64,000 bases of DNA from Ostreococcus mediterraneus (lineage: Eukaryota; Chlorophyta; Mamiellophyceae; Mamiellales; Bathycoccaceae), in assembly GCA_012295225.1 (NCBI GenBank), contig WMKK01000009.1, positions 331,909 to 395,908 of the forward strand. The letters run 5' to 3'. The translations under genes and the position numbers were made by a program. Shown piece after piece: positions 17,917 to 26,851 of the stretch; positions within the stretch are counted from its first letter, which is position 1; every line of letters starts with the position of its first letter. A model generated the notes under the pieces. The model was not told the origin of the DNA and ran no database searches. It saw only the letters and a list, made by a program, of their open reading frames with translations.

Positions 17917-20673
17917 ATGAGCATGATGGCACACCCCGTCGTGTCCTCGCCCTCGTCGTACGAGACGACGAGGACGAGGTGCCGGACGACGACGCACGGT
18001 GCGGTGACCTTGGGTGGCGCGCGGACGCCGACGCGGACGCCGACGAACGGTGACGCGCGACGAGGCGTTCGCGCGGTGGTTGCGTTCGCGCACAGCGGTG
18101 GCGAACGGGCGTTGTGTGCGCGCGTCGTCGTCGCGACGACGGCGGCGGGCGCGAATGTGAGCGACGAGGAGGGAATGGGCGACGGGGTGGCGCTCGCCCG
18201 AGGGTTTGCTCCGCGGGCGACGTCGCGGTTGCGGTTACGGACGATAACGCGCGCGGTAGCCGAAGCAGAGGGTGAAGAGGAACAAAGACGTCGACCGAAG
18301 TTAGTGCGCGATGAGAACGGGAACTTTGTGCGCGAAGGGAGCACGGGGAGAGGTGGTGGTGGTCGAGGCGGCGGACGAGGCGGCGGACGAGGCGGGCGAG
18401 ACGGCGGCGGCCGCGGGCGCGGACGCGGCGATTTCGCCGGTCGAGGTGGCGGTGGGCGTGGTGATTTTGCCGGACGCGGGGGTGGTAGAGCTGGTCCTGG
18501 CGGTGGAGGTAGATTTAGGAATGATGCTAAGCCTTCTGGCCGCGCAGGCGCCGGGCGAGGTCGCGGCCGCACAGATTTTCGATTCACCGACGGCGGTAAA
18601 GGTCGAGGTGGACGACCTAAGATGAGTGGTGCGAGCGGTACAGATCAAGTTAAACAACGCAGAGGGAGCAAAGCTGCGAAAAGCGCGCAACGCCGAGCCG
18701 AGGCAGAACAGAACAAGGCTGTAGCTGTGGAGATTCTTGAAGTTCCCGCTGACGGCATGGCTATTGAAGACCTCACAGAGCTCCTCGCCACGACGCAAGC
18801 TCAAGTGATCAAAACGCTCTTCATGAAGGGTATTGCCGTTCAAATGGGTCAAATGTTGGACAAACAAGCCATAATTGCGATCGCAGAGGACATGGAAGTT
18901 GAGTGGATTGACGAAGCTGAGCAAGGAGTCGAGGTTGCCGCGAAGAAGACCACCGTGTTTTTGAGCGAAGATGACTTTGACAACCTTCGCCCGCGTGCGC
19001 CAGTAGTTACAATTATGGGCCATGTTGATCATGGTAAAACGTCGCTGTTAGATTACATTCACAAATCCAAGGTTGCCGCAGGCGAAGCGGGTGGTATCAC
19101 GCAGGGTATCGGTGCCTACCAAGTCAGCACCATGGTTGGCGACGAAGAAAAGGATATTACATTCCTTGATACTCCCGGTCACGAAGCTTTCAGTGCAATG
19201 CGTGCTCGTGGTGCCCGTGTCACTGACATCGCCATCATTATTGTCGCAGCCGATGATGGTGTTCGACCGCAAACTGAGGAGGCTATTTCGCACGCTAGAG
19301 CCGCCGAGGTGCCGATCATCGTCGCCATTAACAAGATTGATAAAGAAGGCGCCAACATCGACAGAGTGCGAGATGAGTTGTCTCGCATCGGTGTCATCAG
19401 CGAAGAATGGGGTGGTGACATCCCTTTCATGCCCATCAGCGCCAAATCCGGTGAAGGTATCGATGAATTGCTCGAAACTATTTCGCTCACGGCGGAATTG
19501 CAAGAGCTCGTCGCCAATCCTGACCGCGAAGCTCAAGGTACAGTCATCGAGGCATTCCTCGACAAACAGCGTGGTGCGATGGCTACTTTGCTAGTCCAAG
19601 CTGGTACTCTTCGTATTGGTGACGCCATTCAAATCGGTAGTGTTTACGGTAAGGTGCGCGCCATGGATGACGCGGATGGTGTCAAGGTTGAAGAAGCCGC
19701 TCCGTCTACGCCCGTACAAATAATGGGTCTCAACGGCGTTCCCGCCGCTGGTGATGAATTCATAGTCTGTGCCACCGATATCATCGCCAGAGAGCGCGCT
19801 GAAAAGGTAAAGGATGAAGAGCGCGATAACCGATTAATTGAAGGTAACATTGTGTCTTTGACCAACTTACCTGGCGACGAAGAAGGCTTGCAAAAAATCA
19901 ATCTCATTGTCAAGACCGATGTGAGTGGGTCCTGCGAGGCTGTCAAGGCCGCACTCAGTGCATTACCTCAAGACCGCGTGCAGCTCCGATTCCTTATGGC
20001 TTCTGCTGGCGAAGTGAGTGAAAGCGATGTCGACTTGGCGTCGGCGTCGCAAGGTATCATTCTTGCTTTTAACACCCCTTGCTCTGATCGAATTATGGAG
20101 TCCGCGAAGAAGTCCAAGGTTGAAGTACGCACGTACGACGTCATCTATGATCTTGTTGATGAAGTTCGCGCCGCCATGGAAGGCATGTTGAGCTCTGTGA
20201 AGGAGGAGATTCCTCTCGGCAAGGCGGAATGTAAGGCTGTGTTCGGAGGTGGCAAGGCCAAGGTGGCTGGTTCTTTGATTGTCGATGGTATGTTCCAAGT
20301 CAAGAAGTACCTCAGGGTGAAGAGAGGAAACAAGGAAGTGTACTTTGGTAAGGTTGGTTCTCTTCGTCGTGTCAAGGACCAAGTCAAAAAGGTTGAGTCC
20401 GGTTTGGAATGCGGCATCGGTGCCGACCCCGAATGGGATGGCTTCAAGCCTGGTGATACTCTCGAGTGCTTAGATCTTGTCGACAAGATTCAAACGCTTG
20501 AAACAGCTAGTGAAGACTTAGCAGGACGCGTGGAAGAGTACCAAGCTGGTGAAGCTGAACGCGTCGCGGCGAGAGAAAAGGCGAAGGAGGGATACCAGCG
20601 TACGCAAAGACGAGGCGCACCACAGCCAGCTGCGACGCCAGCGCCCACCGCGGCAGCTGGAAAATCCAAATAA
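17917..20673 (+). CDS. infB: Plastid translation initiation factor IF-2
   Basis: A 918-residue precursor. From about residue 350 it is a complete bacterial-type IF-2: GTPase motifs GHVDHGKT (G368 onward), DTPGHEAF (D418), NKID (N472) and a SAKSGEG loop, then the two beta-barrel and linker domains, ending KPGDTLECLDLV. IF-2 brings initiator fMet-tRNA to the small ribosomal subunit. The Ser/Thr/Arg-rich N-terminus looks like a plastid transit peptide. Between the two lies a Gly/Arg-rich stretch (about 145-205) with RGG and GRGDFAGRGG repeats, then an IF2 N-terminal subdomain (about 270-300). The start ATG 17917 (MSMMAHPVV) is the first in frame; the frame extends to GTG 17749. A mitochondrial role is less likely, given the plastid-like signal. 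Confidence 0.92.
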   Translation: MSMMAHPVVSSPSSYETTRTRCRTTTHGAVTLGGARTPTRTPTNGDARRGVRAVVAFAHSGGERALCARVVVATTAAGANVSDEEGMGDGVALARGFAPRATSRLRLRTITRAVAEAEGEEEQRRRPKLVRDENGNFVREGSTGRGGGGRGGGRGGGRGGRDGGGRGRGRGDFAGRGGGGRGDFAGRGGGRAGPGGGGRFRNDAKPSGRAGAGRGRGRTDFRFTDGGKGRGGRPKMSGASGTDQVKQRRGSKAAKSAQRRAEAEQNKAVAVEILEVPADGMAIEDLTELLATTQAQVIKTLFMKGIAVQMGQMLDKQAIIAIAEDMEVEWIDEAEQGVEVAAKKTTVFLSEDDFDNLRPRAPVVTIMGHVDHGKTSLLDYIHKSKVAAGEAGGITQGIGAYQVSTMVGDEEKDITFLDTPGHEAFSAMRARGARVTDIAIIIVAADDGVRPQTEEAISHARAAEVPIIVAINKIDKEGANIDRVRDELSRIGVISEEWGGDIPFMPISAKSGEGIDELLETISLTAELQELVANPDREAQGTVIEAFLDKQRGAMATLLVQAGTLRIGDAIQIGSVYGKVRAMDDADGVKVEEAAPSTPVQIMGLNGVPAAGDEFIVCATDIIARERAEKVKDEERDNRLIEGNIVSLTNLPGDEEGLQKINLIVKTDVSGSCEAVKAALSALPQDRVQLRFLMASAGEVSESDVDLASASQGIILAFNTPCSDRIMESAKKSKVEVRTYDVIYDLVDEVRAAMEGMLSSVKEEIPLGKAECKAVFGGGKAKVAGSLIVDGMFQVKKYLRVKRGNKEVYFGKVGSLRRVKDQVKKVESGLECGIGADPEWDGFKPGDTLECLDLVDKIQTLETASEDLAGRVEEYQAGEAERVAAREKAKEGYQRTQRRGAPQPAATPAPTAAAGKSK

Positions 20674-20822
20674 GATGAATTCCCAGATAATTGCAGCGTA
20701 GACTCTGGAGGTATATTACGCCCCGACAGTGAACAAAAAGCAAGTAAAAAATAAATAGACGTGATTTGATGTACAACAACAACAACCTTCTTTTACATTT
20801 TTATAACAAAGATTTCGACATC

Positions 20823-21461
20823 TTAAGAAACATCACGTGCTCTCGCGCGCTCCTCTGCTCTCTTTTTCCTCTCTTCTGCTAGAGCCTTTCGGTCTTCCTC
20901 CCCTCCTCGACCTGGAGCCTTGCTCAAATTTATGTTCAGTGCGTTACCAATCATTCTTCGAGCAACGCTTGCGTTTGTTTTTGGCCTCTCTCTTGGTGCG
21001 CGCAATTCACTCGGCGATGTCGCGCGTACTTCATCGCATGCATCTATCCACCGCACGCATTTTATCTCCGGATGATCCCTCACTTTATAGGGCCCAGCCT
21101 TTACGCACGCTTCGGCTTCCTCCGTTGTCGGCCACACCACGCACGCCCTAGTCTTTCCCACCCACACTATATTCGGTGACAACGTCGACGTCGACGTACC
21201 GCTCACGCACCGCTCGAGCTCTCGAGTTTTCACATCCCGCGCTATCCCGCTCAGCTCTACGACGTGTTCGAACGTCTCTGGCGGTGAAGCTGCGGTCGTT
21301 TCAACTTTCAACTTAACAACCTCTTTCGTCAAGGCATCAACGTCGGCGGTACCACCATCAACCTCGCTCGATGCGCGCGATGCATGCGCGACATCGCCCA
21401 CCTCCTTCTCTTCGACGGCTTTTTCGTCGTCGTCGTCGTCGTCATCGTCCGTCGTCGTCAT
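20823..21461 (-). CDS. R3HCC1/R3HCC1L-like protein with an RRM-like core
   Basis: A 212-residue acidic-to-basic protein. Residues about 62-140 look like a degenerate RRM (FEHVVELSGIARDVKTRELE, then IVWVGKTRACVVWPTTEEAE). After it comes RPKTNASVARRMIGNALNI, a block I associate with the C-termini of R3HCC1/R3HCC1L relatives in animals and plants, and then a Lys/Arg/Glu helix. There is no clear R3H motif. The start ATG at 21461 begins a poly-Asp run. Function is unknown; RNA binding is plausible. Confidence 0.5.
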   Translation of the reverse strand: MTTTDDDDDDDDEKAVEEKEVGDVAHASRASSEVDGGTADVDALTKEVVKLKVETTAASPPETFEHVVELSGIARDVKTRELERCVSGTSTSTLSPNIVWVGKTRACVVWPTTEEAEACVKAGPYKVRDHPEIKCVRWIDACDEVRATSPSELRAPRERPKTNASVARRMIGNALNINLSKAPGRGGEEDRKALAEERKKRAEERARARDVS

Positions 21462-21503
21462 GACGAAACGCGCGCGCTGAAAAGTACCGCACTTTTCAGC
21501 CGC

Positions 21504-22307
21504 ATGCGCAGAGCCCCGACGAGTGCGAAGGAATTATTCGGCGACGTCTACGCCGATGGACCGTCACGCGTGAGACCATCATCATCATTGTCGTCGTCCA
21601 CGGTGCGGTCGTTCGGCCCGTTCACCGCGTGGGACGCCGATGAGCTCGGGAAGACGCTAGACATTCGCGTCATCGACAACGTGCTCCTCGAGGACGTGAA
21701 CGCTGCGCTCGTGGCGCTTGCGCTCGATGAACGCGCGACGACGCGCGGGATGTGCGTGTCGAATCTCGGCGGAGGGTTTCACAGCACTCCGGACGTGTTC
21801 GAACGACGGAAATGCGCGGCAACGGAGGCGTTGCGAGAGGCTATCGAAGCGGCGTTGCGAGAGGCGACGGCGACGACGGATGTGAAAAAGTGTTTCGTGA
21901 AGAATATCATGGGTCAAGGCGATGGAAACGTAGTTAGCACGTCCTGGGTGAATGTGTGTGACGTTGGTAGCTCTCAAGGTCATGGTTTGCATAACCATAC
22001 GAATGCAGTGTGGAGTGGGGTGTATTACGCGTCGACGTCTGACGAGCGAGCGGATGACGAAGATGATGAATTCGATAAACCAGGGGATTTACTCATCCGA
22101 GTCACCGCTGGTGGGGTGAATCCACTCGTGAAAAAGTCAGGTTATTGTAAATACTATCGCATCGTGCCGAAAGCGTCGCGTCTGGTTATCTTTCCGTCGT
22201 GGGTTTTGCACGGAGTATTGGCCAATGACGTAGGCGATGTCGGCGAGGCGTCTCCTCGCGTCTCATTCGCCTTCAACTCTGGCGAAACGAACGTATCGTT
22301 TGATTGA
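21504..22307 (+). CDS. 2-oxoglutarate/Fe(II) oxygenase family protein (TIGR02466-like)
   Basis: A 267-residue protein. The second half has the layout of the conserved 2OG-Fe(II) oxygenase family: SWVNVCDVGSSQGHGLHNHT, then AVWSGVYYAS, GDLLIRVTAGGVNP, and near the end RLVIFPSWVLHGV with an Arg in PRVSFAFNSGE. The His pair, the distal His and the Arg are the expected iron and 2-oxoglutarate ligands. The substrate is unknown. The frame is open upstream to ATG 21384, but that would overlap the divergent R3HCC1-like gene, so I choose ATG 21504 (MRRAPTSAKELF). Confidence 0.72.
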   Translation: MRRAPTSAKELFGDVYADGPSRVRPSSSLSSSTVRSFGPFTAWDADELGKTLDIRVIDNVLLEDVNAALVALALDERATTRGMCVSNLGGGFHSTPDVFERRKCAATEALREAIEAALREATATTDVKKCFVKNIMGQGDGNVVSTSWVNVCDVGSSQGHGLHNHTNAVWSGVYYASTSDERADDEDDEFDKPGDLLIRVTAGGVNPLVKKSGYCKYYRIVPKASRLVIFPSWVLHGVLANDVGDVGEASPRVSFAFNSGETNVSFD

Positions 22308-22370
22308 TTGCTTGCTTAGAAAAGAACATGTTGTATATAAAAATGTATAGTTTATTGGTGGTAGTACAGT

Positions 22371-23252
22371 CTAAGAGGACAAAGTTGGCATGTCCAACAA
22401 ACTCGAGTTTCTTCGAACTCGCGTTTCATCCTCTTCGGAGAGGAGCTCGTAATCCGACTCGTCAGACCTCGAGCGCGCGAAAGGTTTCTTGTGAATCCAC
22501 GCCAACACCGCAAAAGCACTGCCCAAAAGTGCACCAACGGTGACGTCCTCCCAGTGATGCCAGTAGTCGCGAATGCGCGTCAAGCCGATAAACGTCGCCG
22601 CGACGACGGGCGCGACGACGACGCAAATCCTCCATATCCCGTGCCAGGACGCGCGATGGTGGTCGTCTCGTCCAATACGCAGCCACGCGGCGAGATAGAG
22701 CGAGCAGTACACAAATCCAGCAAACGACATGGACGTGTGACCACTTGGGAACGACCGACGCCCTTGTTGTACCGTGTCGTTATCGCCTGAGCAATCTGGC
22801 ACGCCCGTGGATATCCACGTCTGCGTTGCTCCGTCTGGCCAACATCTGTCGACGAAATCCGGCCGAATCCCCCCGACGATGTTCTTAATCCCACACGTCA
22901 CGACCCATGTCAACCCTATCGCCGCACACAACCCCCCAAGCGCGCGATCCTTACGCATATTCGGGTTGTACTTTTTCGGCAACGCCGCCATGGCGATTAA
23001 CGGCGCGACAAACGCCACGAGCGGCACCACCACCGTGGGCACGCTATTTTCCCCATGTGGATACGAATACCGCCACAACAAATCTGGATTGATATACTTT
23101 TGATTCGGCTCCGCGATTTCTAACCACGCCCCGAGCGCGGCGGTGAGCGCGAACGCCCCCGCGTCCAACGCCCACGCCGCGCGCGCCTTGGCTCGCGCCT
23201 CGCGTTCAGCCGACGCACCGTTCACCCCAGGCGCGTTCACCACCGTCCCCAT
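22371..23252 (-). CDS. Lipid phosphate phosphatase / PAP2-family membrane enzyme
   Basis: A 293-residue membrane protein with about six hydrophobic segments. It has all three PAP2 signature motifs: KNIVGGIRP (C1), RSFPSGHTS (C2) and RIRDYWHHWEDV (C3, Arg-x5-His-x3-Asp). The catalytic His residues are therefore present. It probably dephosphorylates phosphatidic acid or related lipid phosphates at the ER or plasma membrane. The tail ends in acidic and Arg/Ser-rich sequence. The start ATG is at 23252 (MGTVVNAPG); the frame runs three codons further only to GTG. Confidence 0.9.
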   Translation of the reverse strand: MGTVVNAPGVNGASAEREARAKARAAWALDAGAFALTAALGAWLEIAEPNQKYINPDLLWRYSYPHGENSVPTVVVPLVAFVAPLIAMAALPKKYNPNMRKDRALGGLCAAIGLTWVVTCGIKNIVGGIRPDFVDRCWPDGATQTWISTGVPDCSGDNDTVQQGRRSFPSGHTSMSFAGFVYCSLYLAAWLRIGRDDHHRASWHGIWRICVVVAPVVAATFIGLTRIRDYWHHWEDVTVGALLGSAFAVLAWIHKKPFARSRSDESDYELLSEEDETRVRRNSSLLDMPTLSS

Positions 23253-23387
23253 GTCTACCACTACTGCGTTTCTCCTCCCCGTGTGTCTATCCGTGCGTGT
23301 GTGTGTGTTATATATCTATCTACCGTATATATACACCACGCCCACGGCACGTCACTGGATGAATATTCTCGCGAGGTGTGTATTCAA

Positions 23388-23409
23388 AGCCTCCTCCTCC
23401 TCCTCCTCT

Positions 23410-23441
<32 letters not shown>
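23388..23441. repeat. (TCC)n followed by (GTC)n microsatellites
   Basis: A short TCC/CTC run followed by about ten GTC units, in the promoter-side spacer of the PAP2 gene. It is simple-sequence DNA with no coding support. Confidence 0.8.
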
Positions 23442-23443
<2 letters not shown>

Positions 23444-23625
23444 ACCCGGTGGTGGGTTGCGTAGGATATCACGCGCCGTGTGGTTCCCCTCGTCGTCGTC
23501 GTCGTCGTCGTCGCGTGTCGACGTCTGTCGTCGACGTCGCGTCTCCTCATCGTTCATCTTATATTCTCCACCCCACCCGACGACGACGACCGGTGACGCG
23601 ATGGGCGATGCGCGGGGATGATTGA

Positions 23626-23710
23626 CTCGTAGTGGAGACCATTCGAACACCGTGTACTGACGTGGTGGGATATATGGCGTACACGGCGTTCGAATGGTCT
23701 CCACTACGAG
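23626..23710. repeat. Inverted repeat: 32-nt arms, 21-nt loop, one mismatch
   Basis: The left arm is 23626-23657 (starts CTCGTAGTGGAGACCATTCG) and the right arm 23679-23710 (ends CCACTACGAG). They pair over 32 positions with a single mismatch around a 21-nt loop. Either DNA strand, if transcribed, would form a long stable hairpin. No target-site duplication is obvious next to the arms. It could be a hairpin RNA precursor, a foldback (MITE-like) element or a transcription boundary. Confidence 0.9.
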
Positions 23711-23790
23711 GTATATACGAGGGACGAGGGACACCGATCGCGATCGTGACATCGACCGACCTCGTGACCTCGACCGACCGACCGAGATCG

Positions 23791-23804
23791 ATTAGGGTTA
23801 GGGG
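23791..23804 (+). promoter_or_regulatory. Telomere-like TTAGGG-type motif in the upstream region
   Basis: ATTAGGGTTAGGGG lies about 340 bases upstream of the first exon of a gene for a telomere-binding-type Myb protein. Related CCCTAA-type sequence sits in that gene's second intron (24604-24613). It is a possible binding site for the gene's own product or other telobox factors; this is inference. Confidence 0.4.
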
Positions 23805-24142
23805 AACGAACCATCGCCCGCCCAGCGCCCGCGGCGTCACACGTCGACGACCGACGGTGACGCGCGAGATGACGCGCGCGACGACGACGACGACGAAGAC
23901 GAAACGAGGGGCGACGACGACGATGCCGAACGGTACGATGCGATCGAACGCGAGGATACGCATGGGATACGCGCGATAGGCGCGCGCGGTTCGTCGCATC
24001 AACACGCGCACGATGGCGTTCAAATTCGGTTGGTGGAATTTTAAACAAATCACCGACGGGCATTCGCGGTGGTCGTCGTCGCGGGTGATAGCGTGCGCGG
24101 TGTGGGGGTGACTGACGTGTGTGCGCGCGTGGGTTTACGTTG

Positions 24143-25237
24143 ATGATCGTAGGAAAGGGTAAAGGCGCGGTGAAGACCGAGGCAAAGGTACGTGAGGGGA
24201 TGATACGGCGAGAGAAGATTGACGTCGCGACGAGGCGCAATTGCGAATGAAATCCATTCGCGTGCGCGACGGATGGACGACTGTGGTGGTGTCGTCGTCG
24301 AGCGTGAGCGATGAAATGACGACTGCGTGGAAAGATATGGGTGTACTGACGCGTGCGTGATGATGGCGTAGGTTGCACAGCGAGCTATGGGTAAGCTCAC
24401 GTCGAGCGCGCCCGCGGCGAAGAAGACCAAGACGGGCGGAGACGTGTTTGATTTTCCCGAGGATGACGGCGACCAGGACGCGATGACGATCAACGTGAAG
24501 TGGGTCAAGAGCGGTAGCGGTGCTGCGGCGACCGAATGGGATTTTAACGTGCCGGTACGTGCGTGAGTGCGACGAGAATCCGTAAACCCTTGGGCCAACG
24601 ACTCTAACCCTAATTGGATGTGACTGACGTTTTGCGAACGCTTCTCCATGTTTTCGACGCGCAGCGCGACGCGACGGTGGCAACGTTGCGAGGCAAGGTG
24701 GATGATTCCACAGGTAGTGTATTCAAGGACCATGCCGTCATTTTCAAGTACAAGGGCAAAACCTTGGACGATCTTAGCGCGAATTTGTCGGAATACGGCA
24801 TCACGCATGGCTCGGAGGTGTTGCTCCTCATCAACCCGGAAACGGCGGCAGCGGTTGGCCTTCCGCCCACTATGGTGCCGCACCAGGGCGAGTTCCCTGG
24901 CGAAGTGCCGCAACAGAAAGCGAAAAAGCACAGAGCGGCTTCTGCAACTGGTGGGGATAAGAAGCGCGAGCGATTCTCAAAGGAGGAGGCGGACGATTTG
25001 ATCAAGGGTGTCGAGTTGTACGGACTCGGGCAGTGGGCGCAAATTCGCACGTCTTTCTTCCAGCAAACAACCCGAACAGGTGTTGACTTGAAGGATAAGT
25101 GGCGTAATCTCGTCACCGCTGCGGCACGTCAGAGTGGGTTTAAATTCCGCGTCGACTATCTCAACGATCCGGCTTTCCTGGAAAGGGTGCGGACGGTGAA
25201 CGACGAGGCAAGCAAAACGATGCGAAACGTTCTCTGA
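24143..25237 (+). CDS. Ubiquitin-like plus Myb/telobox protein (plant TRF-like), three exons
   Basis: Exons 24143-24187, 24381-24554 and 24665-25237 join in frame to give 263 residues. The introns, GTACGTGAG...GCACAG (193 nt) and GTACGTGCG...GCGCAG (110 nt), carry ACTGAC branch-like sites. The protein has a basic N-terminus and a ubiquitin-like domain formed across the second junction (INVKWVKS, then FNVPRDATVATLRGKV and GSEVLLLIN). It ends with a single Myb repeat, ERFSKEEADDLIKGVELYG and VDLKDKWRNL, the telobox form. This order is that of plant TRF-like (TBP1/TRFL) double-strand telomere-binding proteins, though much shorter. A nuclear telomere or promoter-binding role is likely. The third exon alone is open at its 5' side, but that stretch is intron. 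Confidence 0.78.
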
Positions 25238-25419
25238 TGATTTTCGCCTCGTCGGATGAGTCTTTTGGCTACAAATGAGTACAAAATACGTCATGTTCGC
25301 GCGCGACCATGGGTAATTTGAGCACTTTTTAGTCAATAATAAAGGAACGTGTTGTACCTCTTGCCTACCACCACAAATGATGTAAAACTTTACTAAAAAT
25401 CTTCTCACAAACAAAACTA

Positions 25420-26220
25420 TTATCCGATGGGCCTATTCGCCAAACCTTCCATGGGCTCATCCGCCACCCTCGCACGTTTAGTATCCACGGCGTCGACTAG
25501 CGCGTCCTCGTGAAGCTTGTCCTCCAACTCGTAACGCGCGATGCTCTTCTTTTGAAAGTTCGCCACAGACGTCGTGGCGTCGACGATAAGAGCTATAGCA
25601 TCTAAATACTCCTCTTCCGTCATCGCGCCTTTCGTCGAGCACCCGACGATGACAATCTCTTCCTTGTCCCTTTTCTTGTCCAGCACACTTGCGCAAACGA
25701 CGGCTCGCGCCTCGCTCTCCTCCCTCTTCGTCGGGTCGATAACCATCGTACCGTTCGCTAAGATCGCGCACGAACTGGCGCACAATAATCCATCGATAGG
25801 TAATCCAGCGTCTACTATAGCGCAACATGCAGCGTTGATGCACGCCGCTTCTACGTTGCCATCAGCGGAAACCACTCGCAGCGCCGCTCGCACGCCCAAC
25901 CGGGGAAACTCATACGTCTCCAAGAACGTCTCCAACGCCCCTCGCACGCGATTCTCAAGCGCGCGCTCATCATCTCTGCTCAACTCATTCGCGGTGTCGA
26001 TCTCAACCTCAATGACGCCTCGTTCGACGTCCTCCTTCCACGGTTTGACTTCGTGCGGGCCGTACACAGCGCACGTGACAATTGTCTCATCAATGTCATA
26101 CCTCGCGCTCCCGGGCGCGAAATCGATGTAGTGACGATGAAGGCGCTGTCGACGCAACATCTCGGGCGCGCGTCCATCGAGACGGAGGTCGGGTTTAGCA
26201 GACGTCGATGGCGTCGACAT
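25420..26220 (-). CDS. Exosome RNase PH-domain subunit (RRP41-like)
   Basis: A 266-residue protein with a single RNase PH fold: DLRLDGRAPEMLR at the start, TIVTCAVYGPHEVKPW, RVVSADGNVEAACINAACCA, and the second half VIDPTKREESEARAVV. This matches the RRP41/EXOSC4-type ring subunits of the RNA exosome, which processes and degrades RNA in nucleus and cytosol. RRP46 or MTR3 are less likely alternatives given the LRLDGR start. A C-terminal tail of about 45 residues is extra. The start ATG is at 26220. Confidence 0.82.
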   Translation of the reverse strand: MSTPSTSAKPDLRLDGRAPEMLRRQRLHRHYIDFAPGSARYDIDETIVTCAVYGPHEVKPWKEDVERGVIEVEIDTANELSRDDERALENRVRGALETFLETYEFPRLGVRAALRVVSADGNVEAACINAACCAIVDAGLPIDGLLCASSCAILANGTMVIDPTKREESEARAVVCASVLDKKRDKEEIVIVGCSTKGAMTEEEYLDAIALIVDATTSVANFQKKSIARYELEDKLHEDALVDAVDTKRARVADEPMEGLANRPIG

Positions 26221-26390
26221 CGCTCTCGCGCCCGCGTAGCCGACGCGAGAGGCGACGACTGAGGCATACGTGCGCGCGTCTGAAAGCCATGGAATACTCG
26301 CGGCGCGCCATCGTGTGATTATTATTGTTACAACTCATAAGTACTTTCGCGCTCCTCGTCCTCGCTCTCGCCTCGTCGTTCTCGCGCTCA

Positions 26391-26799
26391 TCACTTGTTG
26401 ATAATCGGGTCGAAAAGCGACTGATACACCACCGCGGCGGGCTGCATCACGAGCCCAATGAACAACTGGCTCCCGGCGAAGACGACGATTTGAAACCACC
26501 CAGGAGGTTTCCCCTACAGTGTCACAAGCATTAGTATAAACATTTACTGATTCAACGTGTGTCGTCAAACGCACCGTACGCTCGTCCACGGGCCACCACG
26601 GCTCTTTAGCATCCGCCTTGGGCTGGTAGTTGATCGTATTCATCGGCGTCGTCTTCTTGGACGATTTCGGCGCCGCGCGCGCGACGATGGCGCCGCCGCG
26701 ACGGTGCGTCGATACCTGCACGCGCGCGGTGCGACGGTGCGCGGTCGTCGCGGTCGTCGCGATCGGTGCCGCGCGCGGTGTGATGGTAAACATGGGCAT
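26391..26799 (-). CDS. Small spliced plastid membrane protein, family unknown
   Basis: Two exons, 26799-26575 and 26513-26391, join in phase 0 to give 115 residues. The 61-nt intron starts GTGCGTTTG, ends CACTGTAG and contains a TACTAAT branch point. Exon 1 encodes a Thr/Arg/Ala-rich plastid-like transit peptide and then KEPWWPVDERT. Exon 2 encodes GKPPGWFQIVVFAGSQLF, one hydrophobic segment, and ends SLFDPIINK before the stop. Each exon alone would be read as noise. I do not recognise the family; a small thylakoid or envelope protein is likely. Its 5' end lies 52 bases from the divergent RGP1 start, so they probably share a promoter. Confidence 0.7.
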
Positions 26800-26851
26800 C
26801 ACACGACGCACGCGCGTGAGAGACTGACGCCTCGGTGCGCAGCCGTGCGCG

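Larger units (their letters stand above)
23253..24142. other. Long divergent spacer with hairpin, palindrome and telomere-like motif
   Basis: About 890 bases between the divergent PAP2 and Ubl-Myb genes, the longest gene-free stretch here. It holds CT and GTC simple repeats (about 23388-23441), a large inverted repeat (23626-23710), the 12-bp palindrome CGATCGCGATCG (23735-23746), GACCTCG/CGACCGAC near-repeats and an ATTAGGGTTAGGGG motif (23791-23804). Short frames exist, for example an ATG at 24013 encoding MAFKFGWWNFKQITDG. None has recognisable content, and that one might be a uORF or 5' exon of the next gene. Confidence 0.5.

Noticed and set aside
17715-18587. Minus-strand frame of about 290 codons with long Pro/Arg runs
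   Set aside because: It is the antisense of the Gly/Arg-rich part of IF-2. The PRPPP pattern follows directly from the RGG codons.
23791-23804. Chromosome-end telomere repeat
   Set aside because: Only two units are present, with genes on both sides. It is an internal motif.
23632-23979. Possible gene spanning the inverted repeat
   Set aside because: The frame starts with GTG and its content comes from the hairpin arms and GAC repeats. There is no coding support.
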